Of a stretch of DNA of 32,166 nt, positions 1 through 7,594 are shown in pieces. The DNA lies in NCBI GenBank assembly GCA_004356985.1, contig SMXQ01000156.1, positions 1 to 32,166 on the forward strand, written 5' to 3'. The stretch comes from Alphaproteobacteria bacterium. Its GTDB lineage: Bacteria; Pseudomonadota; Alphaproteobacteria; SMXQ01. Position numbers and translations under genes: made by a program. The notes under the pieces were generated by a model. It did no database searches. It had not been told where the DNA came from and saw nothing but the letters and a program-made list of their open reading frames with translations. The number at the start of each line of letters is the position of its first letter. Position 1 is the stretch's first letter.

Positions 1-1
1 G

Positions 2-811
2 ATCATTTCGTCGATGGACTATTACCAGCGAAAGCTTCTCGCCAACCGCTATCGCCAGGGCCGTGTTTTTCTATGCGGCGATAGCGCCCGTCAATTGACC
101 CCCCAGGGTAATTTTGGCATGAATACCGGGCTGGGCGACGCGGTGGACCTGGCATGGAAGCTCCAGGGCGTGATCGAGGGATGGGGCGGTCCCGGCCTGC
201 TTGACTCCTACCAAGCCGAGCGGCGGCCCATCGGCGACCGCAACGTCAATGCCGCCACGGTCAATTTCCAGCGCATGCACGAATTTACGGTCAGGCCCGA
301 GATTTGCGACGAAACCCCGGCCGGGGAGGAAGCCCGGCGTGTTGCATCGGCGGCCATCGAAAAGACCAAGCACCGGCTCACCCAGGGGGTACAGGTCGGC
401 TACATCTACGAGGATTCCCCGATCTGTGTCGCCGACGGCACGCCGCCGCCGGCCGACGATCTCCGCACCTATAGGCCGACGACCTACCCCGGCGCGCGCG
501 CCCCTCATGTCTGGATCGAAGACGGAAAATCGGTGATCGATCTCTTCTGGCCGGGGTTCACCCTGCTCAGACTCGGCCCCCATGCCCCCGAGGCTGAGGG
601 CTTTGCCGATGCCGCCCGGGCCTGTGGCCTGCCTTTCGCGGTTCATGCCTTTGATTTGCCGGAGCTCACGCAAATGTATCAGCGCTGCCTCGTCCTGGTG
701 CGCCCCGACGGCCATGTGGCATGGCGCGGGGATAGCCCGCCGGCCGATTATCGGGCCGTCATCGACCGCGTGCGGGGCATGACGCCACCGGTGAAGGGCG
801 CCGCCGCCTGA
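2..811 (+). CDS. FAD-dependent aromatic-ring monooxygenase, C-terminal half (5' truncated by window edge)
   Basis: The frame is open from base 2, so the gene enters from outside the window and the ATG at 14 is probably internal. About 269 codons are visible, roughly half of the usual 530-600 residue length of the PheA/TfdB/MhpA class of flavin hydroxylases. The visible part has the second FAD-binding segment (GDSARQLTPQGNFGMNTG, then LGDAVDLAWKL) and the YQAERRPI stretch that follows it. Its last ~100 residues resemble the thioredoxin-like C-terminal domain of this family, with LVRPDGHVAWRG near the end. Such enzymes hydroxylate phenolic or other aromatic substrates with NAD(P)H and O2; the substrate cannot be told here. 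The usual His after GD(A/S)A is Arg and the following GG is altered, which may mark a divergent subgroup. It converges on a minus-strand gene 18 bp away. Confidence 0.85.
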   Translation: MISSMDYYQRKLLANRYRQGRVFLCGDSARQLTPQGNFGMNTGLGDAVDLAWKLQGVIEGWGGPGLLDSYQAERRPIGDRNVNAATVNFQRMHEFTVRPEICDETPAGEEARRVASAAIEKTKHRLTQGVQVGYIYEDSPICVADGTPPPADDLRTYRPTTYPGARAPHVWIEDGKSVIDLFWPGFTLLRLGPHAPEAEGFADAARACGLPFAVHAFDLPELTQMYQRCLVLVRPDGHVAWRGDSPPADYRAVIDRVRGMTPPVKGAAA

Positions 812-829
812 GCGCGGCGAATTTCGGGC

Positions 830-1291
830 CTACTTCTCCTGGAGGAGGGCTTGGCCTTCGGTCGGCTCGGCCTGGTGTTCGCTGTCGCCTTTAAGGATGA
901 CGGCGCGGCTATGCTCGGTGTTGGGGGCGCAGGCATCCATGCACAGCATGCGATCCTCGATCCGGAAATTATCCCAGTAGAGCTTTTCCAGGTGGCTCAG
1001 GATGCGCCAGTATTTCCCGTCCTCGATGCCCCAGGGCCGCCGCGAGGGCTGTCCCAAATTGTGGCCGATCACGGCCACCATGGTTTTGTCGTCGATGTAG
1101 TAATGCCATGACCGCCAATAAGGCTTGCCGCCACGGATACGCATTTCGCTGACGGTATTGCCGGTGATCAGGGCCTTGACCTCTTCGGCACTGAGTCGGG
1201 TGCCGTCGGGGGGCAGTTCAACCTGCTCCACCTGGTCGGGATTCTCGTTATAGGTCAGGATATCGCGGGTTAAACACCGAATCGCGGGCAT
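830..1291 (-). CDS. conserved hypothetical protein, DUF995-like pattern
   Basis: This encodes 153 residues with no signal peptide or membrane segment. I do not recognise the family with certainty. The middle, with SAEEVKALITGNTVSEMRI, an aromatic WRSWHYYIDD stretch, a GIEDGKYWRI segment and a Cys-containing end (DRMLCMDACAP), recalls small beta-rich proteins of the DUF995 type, where a GNT motif precedes strands ending in GxWxxxG and a cysteine. The start is well supported: GGAAGGAGG lies six bases upstream of the ATG. It follows the TctC-like gene on the same strand after 63 bp containing a hairpin, so the two may be co-transcribed. No function is proposed. Confidence 0.7.
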   Translation of the reverse strand: MPAIRCLTRDILTYNENPDQVEQVELPPDGTRLSAEEVKALITGNTVSEMRIRGGKPYWRSWHYYIDDKTMVAVIGHNLGQPSRRPWGIEDGKYWRILSHLEKLYWDNFRIEDRMLCMDACAPNTEHSRAVILKGDSEHQAEPTEGQALLQEK

Positions 1292-1314
1292 GGCCGCCTC
1301 CTTCCATCGCCGCG

Positions 1315-1335
1315 CCCCGGCTCGACCGGCCGGGG
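1315..1335 (-). other. GC-rich intercistronic hairpin
   Basis: CCCCGGC at 1315-1321 and GCCGGGG at 1329-1335 form a perfect 7-bp stem with a 7-base loop, between the TctC-like gene and the downstream small gene. No T-run follows on the minus strand, so it is more likely a processing or attenuation hairpin, or a weak terminator, than a standard intrinsic terminator. Confidence 0.4.
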
Positions 1336-1354
1336 GCGGACGTTCTTATTGTGA

Positions 1355-2644
1355 TCAGGGACAGACGATGGTCTTGGCAAAACTGTCGTCGCCTTCATAG
1401 GTGATTTTACAGGTCATGCCGACCTTGATGGCGCTGCGGTCGGCTTTCTTGCCGCCGACCCGGACCAAGGTTGTGCGTCCGTGGACCTTGGCCCGGACCG
1501 CTTTGCCCTTGTCCTTGAAATAGATCGCCATGCGGCGGCCCTTGGCGCGGATCTTGACGATCTTGCCATCGACGACCTGAAAGGACGCGGCCCGCATCTC
1601 GACCTTGCCTCTCGGCTGGCGCAGTTTGGTGATGCGCGCGATCAGCCTGGGCGGGGTGGCATAGGCTTTTTTGATCAAGGCATCCAACCGGGAGGCATCG
1701 ACCGGGATGATCAGGCGCTTGGATTTTTTCGCATCCCCAAGGTAGCCCTTGTCCCTTACGGTGCGGTTGAACGCCTGGCGCAGCACCGCGACCCGCGCTT
1801 TGGGCACGCCGGGGCCCGTCATGTAGGGCCGGCCGAAGGTGTTGACGCTGAACAACAGGGCGAGGATCGCCCGATCATCCGCGTTCTTCGCCAAGTCGAG
1901 CACCATGGGCACGTCGGGAAGATCGGGACTCTTTTCTAAATTCATCTGGAACAGGATGTTGACCTTCTTGTCCTCGAGCCATTGTTTCCGCCGGGTCTTC
2001 AGGCCTTGCCAGGAATAAATCACCCGGCCCTGCAACTCGCCCCGCTCCATGGCGAGGTCCACCTCCGATCCGCCGGGATAGCCGGCGACGACCTTGAATT
2101 TCATGCCGAACATATTGCCCAGCATGTGGGGCATCCAAGCCAGGATCGAGGTCGGCGCCGTGGCCCCCACGATCAGCTCCTTACTAAACAGGTCTTGATA
2201 TTTCTCGATGCCCGAAGTGTGCCAAGCCACCGCGACGATGGGATCCTCGTTGGCGCTGCCGATCCAATTGAACTTGCGCGGATCGTATTTCGCGCGGGAT
2301 TTTTTGCCCTCGAACAGGGGGTCGAAGATCGCATCGCGCTGCATGGTGCCAAGAAAGGTGCCGTCCTGGGGGGCCACGTTGTAAAGGAAGCCTGCTGCCC
2401 TGCGGCTGCCGGCGCCCGGCATGTTCTTGGCCACGATTTTCGGCTTGCCGGGAATAAAGCGGCCCATATGCCGGGTCAGCAGCCGGGCATAAGTGTCATA
2501 ACCGCCGCCGGGGCTGGTGCCGATCAGCATGGTCATGGTCTTGCCCTTGAAGAATTCGGCGGCGGACGCGCCGCCGGCGACGAGGAGCACGCCGCACATA
2601 GCGGCGAGCGCAAGGCATTTCACCCTGGATGCTGTCGTGTTCAA
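1355..2644 (-). CDS. TctC/Bug-type solute-binding protein with extra C-terminal domain
   Basis: This is a periplasmic substrate-binding protein of the tripartite tricarboxylate transporter (TctC/Bug) superfamily, which captures carboxylates or other small organics. I choose the TTG at 2644 as start because GGGAGG lies a few bases upstream and the protein then begins with a compact signal peptide (charged n-region, hydrophobic core, ASA cleavage near residue 28). Longer in-frame starts at 2662 and 2701 would put about 6-19 residues before it. The mature protein starts with a typical segment (AEFFKGKTMTMLIGTSPGGG) and has the KNMPGAGS motif of the binding site. Family members are usually 320-330 residues; this one is 429. 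Residues ~345-429 are a basic extra module ending VGMTCKITYEGDDSFAKTIV with two cysteines. No TctA or TctB membrane component is in view, so it is an orphan here. Confidence 0.82.
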   Translation of the reverse strand: MNTTASRVKCLALAAMCGVLLVAGGASAAEFFKGKTMTMLIGTSPGGGYDTYARLLTRHMGRFIPGKPKIVAKNMPGAGSRRAAGFLYNVAPQDGTFLGTMQRDAIFDPLFEGKKSRAKYDPRKFNWIGSANEDPIVAVAWHTSGIEKYQDLFSKELIVGATAPTSILAWMPHMLGNMFGMKFKVVAGYPGGSEVDLAMERGELQGRVIYSWQGLKTRRKQWLEDKKVNILFQMNLEKSPDLPDVPMVLDLAKNADDRAILALLFSVNTFGRPYMTGPGVPKARVAVLRQAFNRTVRDKGYLGDAKKSKRLIIPVDASRLDALIKKAYATPPRLIARITKLRQPRGKVEMRAASFQVVDGKIVKIRAKGRRMAIYFKDKGKAVRAKVHGRTTLVRVGGKKADRSAIKVGMTCKITYEGDDSFAKTIVCP

Positions 2645-2933
2645 TGATCCCTCCCTGACCATGCATCGGGTCGTGGCCCCGATTGCGTTGACGACGCCCA
2701 TGGGCGCGATCGAACCAGATTCGGTCGCCGCCGATCCTGCCCGGCCCGATCCTGCCCGGACAGCGTCAGCTTAGGCCGCCATCGGACGAAATGGAACCAT
2801 TTGACCGCGTTGATTTCGCACCTTGGCCCGGCGCCCCTGCTCGATTGCCCTCCCTTCCGCGCCGTGATAGAGATGCGCCGCGCCCCGGCGGCCATGCCGC
2901 GGGGCTTGGTTCATTCTGACGGCGGCGCCATCG
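2645..2933. other. divergent intergenic region with a short tandem repeat
   Basis: This 289-bp gap lies between the divergent TctC-like and antiporter genes. It should hold both promoters, but I see no convincing -35/-10 pair. A 12-bp direct repeat, GATCCTGCCCGG, occurs at 2733-2744 and 2748-2759 (15-bp period). Nothing else was recognised. Confidence 0.5.
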
Positions 2934-3902
2934 GTGATCACGACACTGGAAATTCTCGGCGGTTTCGTCCTTCTCCTGTTCGGCGCGGAATTCCTGGTGC
3001 GCGGCGCCGTGGCGCTGGCCCGGCGCCTCGATGTCTCGCCCATGGTCATCGGCATGACCATCGTCGCCTACGGCACCACCGCGCCGGAACTGGTGGTCAG
3101 CGTCGAGGCGGCGCTCGGCGGCGTGCCCGGCATCGCCGTCGGCAACGTGGTGGGCTCCAATATCGCCAACATCCTGTTGATCCTGGGGGCGGCCTCCCTG
3201 GTGCATCCCATCCTGTGCACGCCAAGGCTCATCTACCGCGACTCGTCGGTGATGCTGGGCGCCGCGTTCCTGTTCGTCGGCCTGGCCCTGACCGGCACCA
3301 TCAGCCGCACCCAGGGCATCGTGATGATCGCCGCCATCGTTTGTTATTCACTTTACACCTACTGGGCCGAGCGGCGGCGCGGCCAGACCAAGGATATCCT
3401 TGAAAAAGAGGCCGAGGAGTTCAGCGAAGGGCCGCGATCGGTCTGGCTGGCGCTGTTGGCGGTGATCGGCGGCATCGTCTCGGTGGTGGTGGGCGCGCGC
3501 ATCCTGATTTCCGGGGCGCTGACGGCGGCGCGGTACTTCGGCGTCGGCGACGAGGTGATCGGCCTGACCCTGGTAGCGGTCGGGACCTCGCTGCCGGAAC
3601 TGGCCACCGCCATGGTGGCCGCCTGGCGGCGCCATACCGACGTCGCCATCGGCAACGTCATCGGCGCCAATATTTACAACGTGCTGGCCATCATGGGCGT
3701 GGTCTCGATCATCTCGCCGCTGGAAATCCCGGAACAGATCGGGCGCTTCGACATCTGGTTCATGCTGGCGGTGACCCTCGCCCTGCTGGTGGCGGTGGTG
3801 GCGTTCAAGGGCGTCACCCGCGGCGTCGGCGGCGTGTTCCTCGGCGCCTACGCGCTCTACCTGATGCTGCAGTATTACGGCCTCAGGGCGATCGGACTCT
3901 AG
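2934..3902 (+). CDS. calcium/sodium antiporter family (CaCA, YrbG-like) membrane protein
   Basis: This 322-residue inner-membrane protein has about ten hydrophobic segments arranged as two homologous halves joined by a charged loop (around residues 145-170, rich in Lys and Glu). Each half carries the alpha-repeat signature of the cation/Ca2+ exchanger superfamily: YGTTAPEL followed by GNVVGSNIANIL in the first, and VGTSLPELATA followed by GNVIGANIYNVL in the second. The length fits the YrbG family. Such proteins exchange Na+ or H+ for Ca2+ or other cations; the ion here is not determined. The start is GTG at 2934 with a weak ribosome site. It appears monocistronic; the next gene starts 46 bp later with an unrelated role. 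Confidence 0.9.
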   Translation: MITTLEILGGFVLLLFGAEFLVRGAVALARRLDVSPMVIGMTIVAYGTTAPELVVSVEAALGGVPGIAVGNVVGSNIANILLILGAASLVHPILCTPRLIYRDSSVMLGAAFLFVGLALTGTISRTQGIVMIAAIVCYSLYTYWAERRRGQTKDILEKEAEEFSEGPRSVWLALLAVIGGIVSVVVGARILISGALTAARYFGVGDEVIGLTLVAVGTSLPELATAMVAAWRRHTDVAIGNVIGANIYNVLAIMGVVSIISPLEIPEQIGRFDIWFMLAVTLALLVAVVAFKGVTRGVGGVFLGAYALYLMLQYYGLRAIGL

Positions 3903-3948
3903 GCGCTGCGGCCTTGAATTGGCCGCCGCATTTGGCCATTCTCCCGCC

Positions 3949-4713
3949 ATGACCGCGCAACCGAGAAACGCCCTTGTCACCGGCGGCGCCCACCGCATCG
4001 GCCGGGCCATAAGCCTGGGCTTGGCGGGCGCGGGTTATGGCGTTTGCATCCACCACCACGCCTCGGCCGCCGCCGCCCGGTCCCTGGCCGGCGAAATCAC
4101 CGCCCAAGGGGGCCGTGCCGAGGCGATCGCGGCCGACCTCTCCAAGGAAGCCGAGAGCGCCCAGTTGATCGCCCGCGCCGGCGATGCCATCGGCCCGCTG
4201 GACGTGCTGGTCAACAACGCCGCGCGGTTCGAGCGCGACGAGATCGACAGCGCGACGCGCGACAGCTGGGACCGTCACATGGAAGTGAACCTGCGCGCGC
4301 CCTTCGTCCTGATCCAGGCATTCGCCGGCGCGCTGCCGGAAGATGTCGCCGGCAACGTGGTGAACATCGTCGACCAACGGGTGCGGAACCTGACCCCCCA
4401 CTTCCTCAGCTACACGCTGTCCAAAGCGGGCCTTTGGACCCTCACCCGCACCCTTGCCCTGGCGCTGGCGCCGGGCGTGCGCGTCAACGCCATTGCCCCG
4501 GGGCCGGTGCTGGCGAGCCCGCGCCAAAGCGCCGATAGCTTCCGGCGCCAGGCGGAGGCGACGCCGTTGGGCCGCGCTGTGACCCCCGAAGAGGTCGCCA
4601 AGGGCGTCCTTTTCGTGCTGGAGGCCGGCGCCCTCACCGGGCAGATGATCACCCTCGATTCGGGACAGCATCTCCACTGGGCGGCGCCCGGCAGCCCGGA
4701 GACCGAAGAATGA
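3949..4713 (+). CDS. pteridine-reductase-like short-chain dehydrogenase (FolM/PTR1 type)
   Basis: This is a classical SDR of 254 residues with the Rossmann cofactor motif (TGGAHRIGRAI, residues 11-21), NNA at 89-91 and YxxxK at Y155/K159. The usual catalytic Ser before the Tyr is replaced by Asp (NIVDQRV, D142). That Asp-Tyr-Lys set, together with the HRIGR-type cofactor loop in place of the common Gly-rich one, is characteristic of PTR1 and E. coli FolM, which reduce dihydropterins and dihydrofolate with NADPH. The next gene is folB, which supports a role in tetrahydrofolate or tetrahydromonapterin metabolism. ATG at 3949 is preferred over an in-frame TTG at 3919 because the cofactor motif then begins about ten residues from the N-terminus. 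The substrate is inferred. Confidence 0.85.
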   Translation: MTAQPRNALVTGGAHRIGRAISLGLAGAGYGVCIHHHASAAAARSLAGEITAQGGRAEAIAADLSKEAESAQLIARAGDAIGPLDVLVNNAARFERDEIDSATRDSWDRHMEVNLRAPFVLIQAFAGALPEDVAGNVVNIVDQRVRNLTPHFLSYTLSKAGLWTLTRTLALALAPGVRVNAIAPGPVLASPRQSADSFRRQAEATPLGRAVTPEEVAKGVLFVLEAGALTGQMITLDSGQHLHWAAPGSPETEE

Positions 4714-4827
4714 CGGCCCGGTCCGGGAGGCCGGCCGCCGGCATTGCTAAACGCCCATCGACCGGCTCCGGTCCCATGGTGTATAAAGGCGCGGCCCCTT
4801 CACCGACGCTTTGTTTGGCGAGTTCCG

Positions 4828-5253
4828 ATGCCTAGAAATTCCAAGGTTCAACCGCTTCGTCCGCCGCCCAGTATCACGCCCGGGCCCGACGGAATCCGCA
4901 AGGTGTTCATCAAGGACATGGTCGGCGCTTGCGCGCTCGGCATCCACCGGCACGAAAAAGAGGCCCGCCAGCGGGTCCGGATCAATATAGAGCTTTCGGT
5001 CATCGACATGGGACCGCCGCCGGACGATCACATTCACCAGGTCGTCTGCTACGAGGATGTCGCGGACGATGTCCGCCGCCTTTTGGATGGGTCTCATATC
5101 CACCTGGTCGAGACCCTGGCCGAGAGCATCGCGGTGGCGTGTTTCAAGGACGAACGCGTGGTGGCCGTGCGCGTCCGGGTGGACAAGCTCGACGTCTTCG
5201 ACGATGCCGAAAGCGCCGGGATAGAAATTTCAAGAATTCGCTCAAGTCACTGA
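4828..5253 (+). CDS. folB: dihydroneopterin aldolase family protein
   Basis: FolB converts 7,8-dihydroneopterin to 6-hydroxymethyl-7,8-dihydropterin and glycolaldehyde in folate synthesis. From the ATG at 4828 the protein is 141 residues, with a ~22-residue Pro-rich N-terminal extension before the usual start of the fold (RKVFIKDMVG). The expected active-site residues are present: Glu in GIHRHEKEARQ (E43), the substrate-site Tyr in CYEDVADDV (Y75) and the catalytic Lys in VRVDKLDVF (K120). It lies 114 bp after the pteridine-reductase-like SDR on the same strand. folK and folP are not next to it. Confidence 0.88.
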   Translation: MPRNSKVQPLRPPPSITPGPDGIRKVFIKDMVGACALGIHRHEKEARQRVRINIELSVIDMGPPPDDHIHQVVCYEDVADDVRRLLDGSHIHLVETLAESIAVACFKDERVVAVRVRVDKLDVFDDAESAGIEISRIRSSH

Positions 5254-5638
5254 ATTCCCGTACAAAGCCTGGCAACAACCAGCGCTGGGAAGGCCCCGAA
5301 AGTGTCTATTAGCACGGCGAATCAAGGCCAAGTTGTACACAAGTTTACCTGGAACGATTAAAAGGTAACCACGCTCCTGGCTAAAATACCTATCATCATC
5401 TTGATAAGCCTTGACAAATTATTTTTGATTTAAATTCAATATGTTATAAAAACTGCCTATTTTTTCGGCAAACCGGTCACGGTGTAAGGGTCTCTAAGGT
5501 CCGACGCGCGATCCGTATCTTTATCCACAAGCTTTTCCACAGGTTCGGTGGATAGTCCCTGAGGGTTTTCGAGCGGCCGCCGTGGTCGCCACGCCGGGAC
5601 CCATTGACGCCGAACCCTGAGGCTTCAAAATACCGCCC
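5254..5638. other. long intergenic region upstream of uvrC with AT-rich patch and DnaA boxes
   Basis: This 385-bp gap contains no recognisable gene. Its middle (about 5399-5470) is strikingly AT-rich against the GC-rich surroundings and includes TTGACA at 5411 and ATAAAAA near 5446, but no good -10 at the right spacing from TTGACA. Fifty bases further on are two DnaA-box-like 9-mers, and a weaker one sits at 5333. The region must also supply the promoter of uvrC. Confidence 0.6.
5521..5541 (+). promoter_or_regulatory. pair of DnaA-box-like sites
   Basis: TTATCCACA at 5521-5529 is a perfect match to the consensus DnaA box. TTTTCCACA at 5533-5541 differs from it at one position and has the same orientation, three bases away. 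A third, weaker 9-mer (TTGTACACA) is at 5333-5341. The tandem arrangement next to an AT-rich segment suggests DnaA binding, either as promoter control or as part of an origin. Binding is not shown. Confidence 0.5.
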
Positions 5639-7534
5639 ATGGCCAAGGACAACACCGATCGCAAGGCGACGACGACGCCCACCCGGCGCCAAGGGGCGGA
5701 ACTGATCCGGGCCGAGCTCGCCACCCTGCCTCATCGCCCCGGCGTCTACCGCATGATCGACGCCAAGGGCGACGTGCTTTACGTGGGCAAGGCCAAGAAC
5801 CTGCGCCGACGCCTGTCCGCCTATCGGCGGCCGGACCGGCTCGGCGCCCGCATGGCCCGCGTGGTGGCGGCGACCCGGGCGCTAGAAATCGTCACCACGC
5901 GCACCGAGGCCGAGGCGTTGTTGCTGGAAAGCAATCTGATCAAGCGGCTCAAGCCGCGTTACAACGTGCTGCTTCGGGACGACAAGTCTTTCCCGTTCAT
6001 CATGATCACCCGCGACCATGAATGGCCGCAGATCACCAAGCACCGCGGCGCCCGGCAACCGGACCGGGAATATTTCGGCCCCTTCGCCTCGGCCGGGGCG
6101 GTTAACGCGACCCTGGCCCAATTGGCCCGCGCCTTTCCCCTGCGTTCGTGTTCCGACGCCATCTTCGAGAGCCGGACGCGGCCCTGCCTGCAATACCAGA
6201 TCAAGCGCTGCACCGCGCCCTGCGTCGGCCGCATCGCACGTGAGGACTATCTCTCCATGGTCGACGAGGTGCGCGAATTCCTGCGCGGCAAGAGCCGCGC
6301 CATCCAGGACCGGCTGGTGGACAGGATGCGCGCGGCGAGCGATGCGCTGGATTTCGAGGCGGCCACCGTCTACCGCGACCGCATTCAGGCCTTGACCCGC
6401 ATCCAGGGCCACCAGGACATCAATCTAGCTAACCTGGGAGACGCCGACGTCATCGCGCTCTACCGCTCGGGCGACGCGTGCTGCGTCCAGGTGTTCTTTT
6501 TCCGCGCCGGCCAGAATTTCGGCAACCGCGCCTATTTCCCGGTCGTTCCCCGGCAAACCGACGATGACGATATTCTGGAGAGCTTCATCGGCCAGTTCTA
6601 CGCCCACCATATGCCGCCGTCCCTGGTGCTCTTGAACGCGCCGATCCCCAACCCCGGCCTGGTGGCCGAGGCGCTGGGGCTCAGGGCCAAACGCAAGGTG
6701 ACCCTGTCGGTGCCGCGGCGCGGTTCCCGCAAGGCGGCGGTCGCCCAGGCCGCGGCCAATGCCGAGCAGGCGCTGGCCCGCAGGCTCGCCGAGAACGCCT
6801 CCCAACGGCGGCTGCTGGACGGGGTGGCCGAGGTCTTCGCCCTGGCGGAAACGCCGCGACGGATCGAGGCCTATGACATCAGCCATATGGGCGGCACCGG
6901 CGCCGTCGGCGCCATGGTGGTGGCCGGACCCGACGGCTTCATCAAAAACGCCTACCGCAAATACAATATCCGCGACGACGCGGGCACCTTGGCGCCGGGC
7001 GACGATTACGGCATGTTGCGCGAGGTGTTGATGCGCCGATTCTCCCGGGCGTTGAAGGATGAGGCGCGCAACGTCCCCGGCCAATGGCCCGACTTGTTGC
7101 TGATCGACGGCGGCCGAGGGCAACTCACCGTCGCCGAGCAAGTGTTCGCCGACCTCGGCATCGACGGCGTGGCGCTGGCGGCCATCGCCAAGGGGTCCGA
7201 CCGCAACGCCGGCAGGGAGCGCTTTTTCCTGCCGGGACGCCCGCCCTTCAGCCTGGATTCCCGCCATCCGGTGCTCTACTTCCTGCAACGGCTGCGCGAC
7301 GAGGCCCACCGTTTCGCCATCGGCGGCCACCGGGCCAAGCGGTCGCGCGCCATTTCCCGGTCCGAGCTCGACAAGATCCCGGGCATCGGCAGTGCCCGCA
7401 AGCGGGCGCTGCTCAATCATTTCGGCGCCGCCCGGGCGGTCGAGGATGCCGCCATCGAAGACCTTGCCAAGGTGGAGGGCATCTCCGGAACGGTCGCCCA
7501 ACGCATCTATGATCACTTCCACGAAGTCCCATAG
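5639..7534 (+). CDS. uvrC: excinuclease ABC subunit C
   Basis: UvrC makes both incisions around a lesion during nucleotide excision repair, acting with UvrA and UvrB. The protein is 631 residues, normal for the family. It has an N-terminal GIY-YIG nuclease domain (PGVYRM at 34-39, LYVGKAKNLRRR at 47-58, Glu-rich helix after residue 88), a cysteine-rich segment (RPCLQYQIKRCTAPCVG), a UvrB-interacting helix pair around residue 240, the RNase H-like second nuclease (IEAYDISHMGGTGAVGAMVV and LLLIDGGRGQL, then HRFAIGGHR), and tandem helix-hairpin-helix motifs at the end (IPGIGSARKRALL, VEGISGTVAQRI). The ATG has no strong ribosome site. pgsA, moaD and moaE follow on the same strand. Confidence 0.97.
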   Translation: MAKDNTDRKATTTPTRRQGAELIRAELATLPHRPGVYRMIDAKGDVLYVGKAKNLRRRLSAYRRPDRLGARMARVVAATRALEIVTTRTEAEALLLESNLIKRLKPRYNVLLRDDKSFPFIMITRDHEWPQITKHRGARQPDREYFGPFASAGAVNATLAQLARAFPLRSCSDAIFESRTRPCLQYQIKRCTAPCVGRIAREDYLSMVDEVREFLRGKSRAIQDRLVDRMRAASDALDFEAATVYRDRIQALTRIQGHQDINLANLGDADVIALYRSGDACCVQVFFFRAGQNFGNRAYFPVVPRQTDDDDILESFIGQFYAHHMPPSLVLLNAPIPNPGLVAEALGLRAKRKVTLSVPRRGSRKAAVAQAAANAEQALARRLAENASQRRLLDGVAEVFALAETPRRIEAYDISHMGGTGAVGAMVVAGPDGFIKNAYRKYNIRDDAGTLAPGDDYGMLREVLMRRFSRALKDEARNVPGQWPDLLLIDGGRGQLTVAEQVFADLGIDGVALAAIAKGSDRNAGRERFFLPGRPPFSLDSRHPVLYFLQRLRDEAHRFAIGGHRAKRSRAISRSELDKIPGIGSARKRALLNHFGAARAVEDAAIEDLAKVEGISGTVAQRIYDHFHEVP

Positions 7535-7594
7535 GACGGTAAGCTACGGCGAATGCGTGCCCCCCGGGCCGCGCCTCGCAAGCGGTTCAAAGCC

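Noticed and set aside
3919-3948. TTG start for the pteridine-reductase-like SDR
   Set aside because: ATG at 3949 puts the cofactor motif at the usual distance from the N-terminus; the upstream extension has no family support.
4744-4788. TTGCTA and TATAAA upstream of folB as a promoter
   Set aside because: The two hexamers are 32 bases apart, far from the 16-18 expected.
6425-7522. Long minus-strand open frame inside uvrC
   Set aside because: It is an antisense shadow of a well-supported uvrC; no family features and GC-rich DNA makes such frames common.
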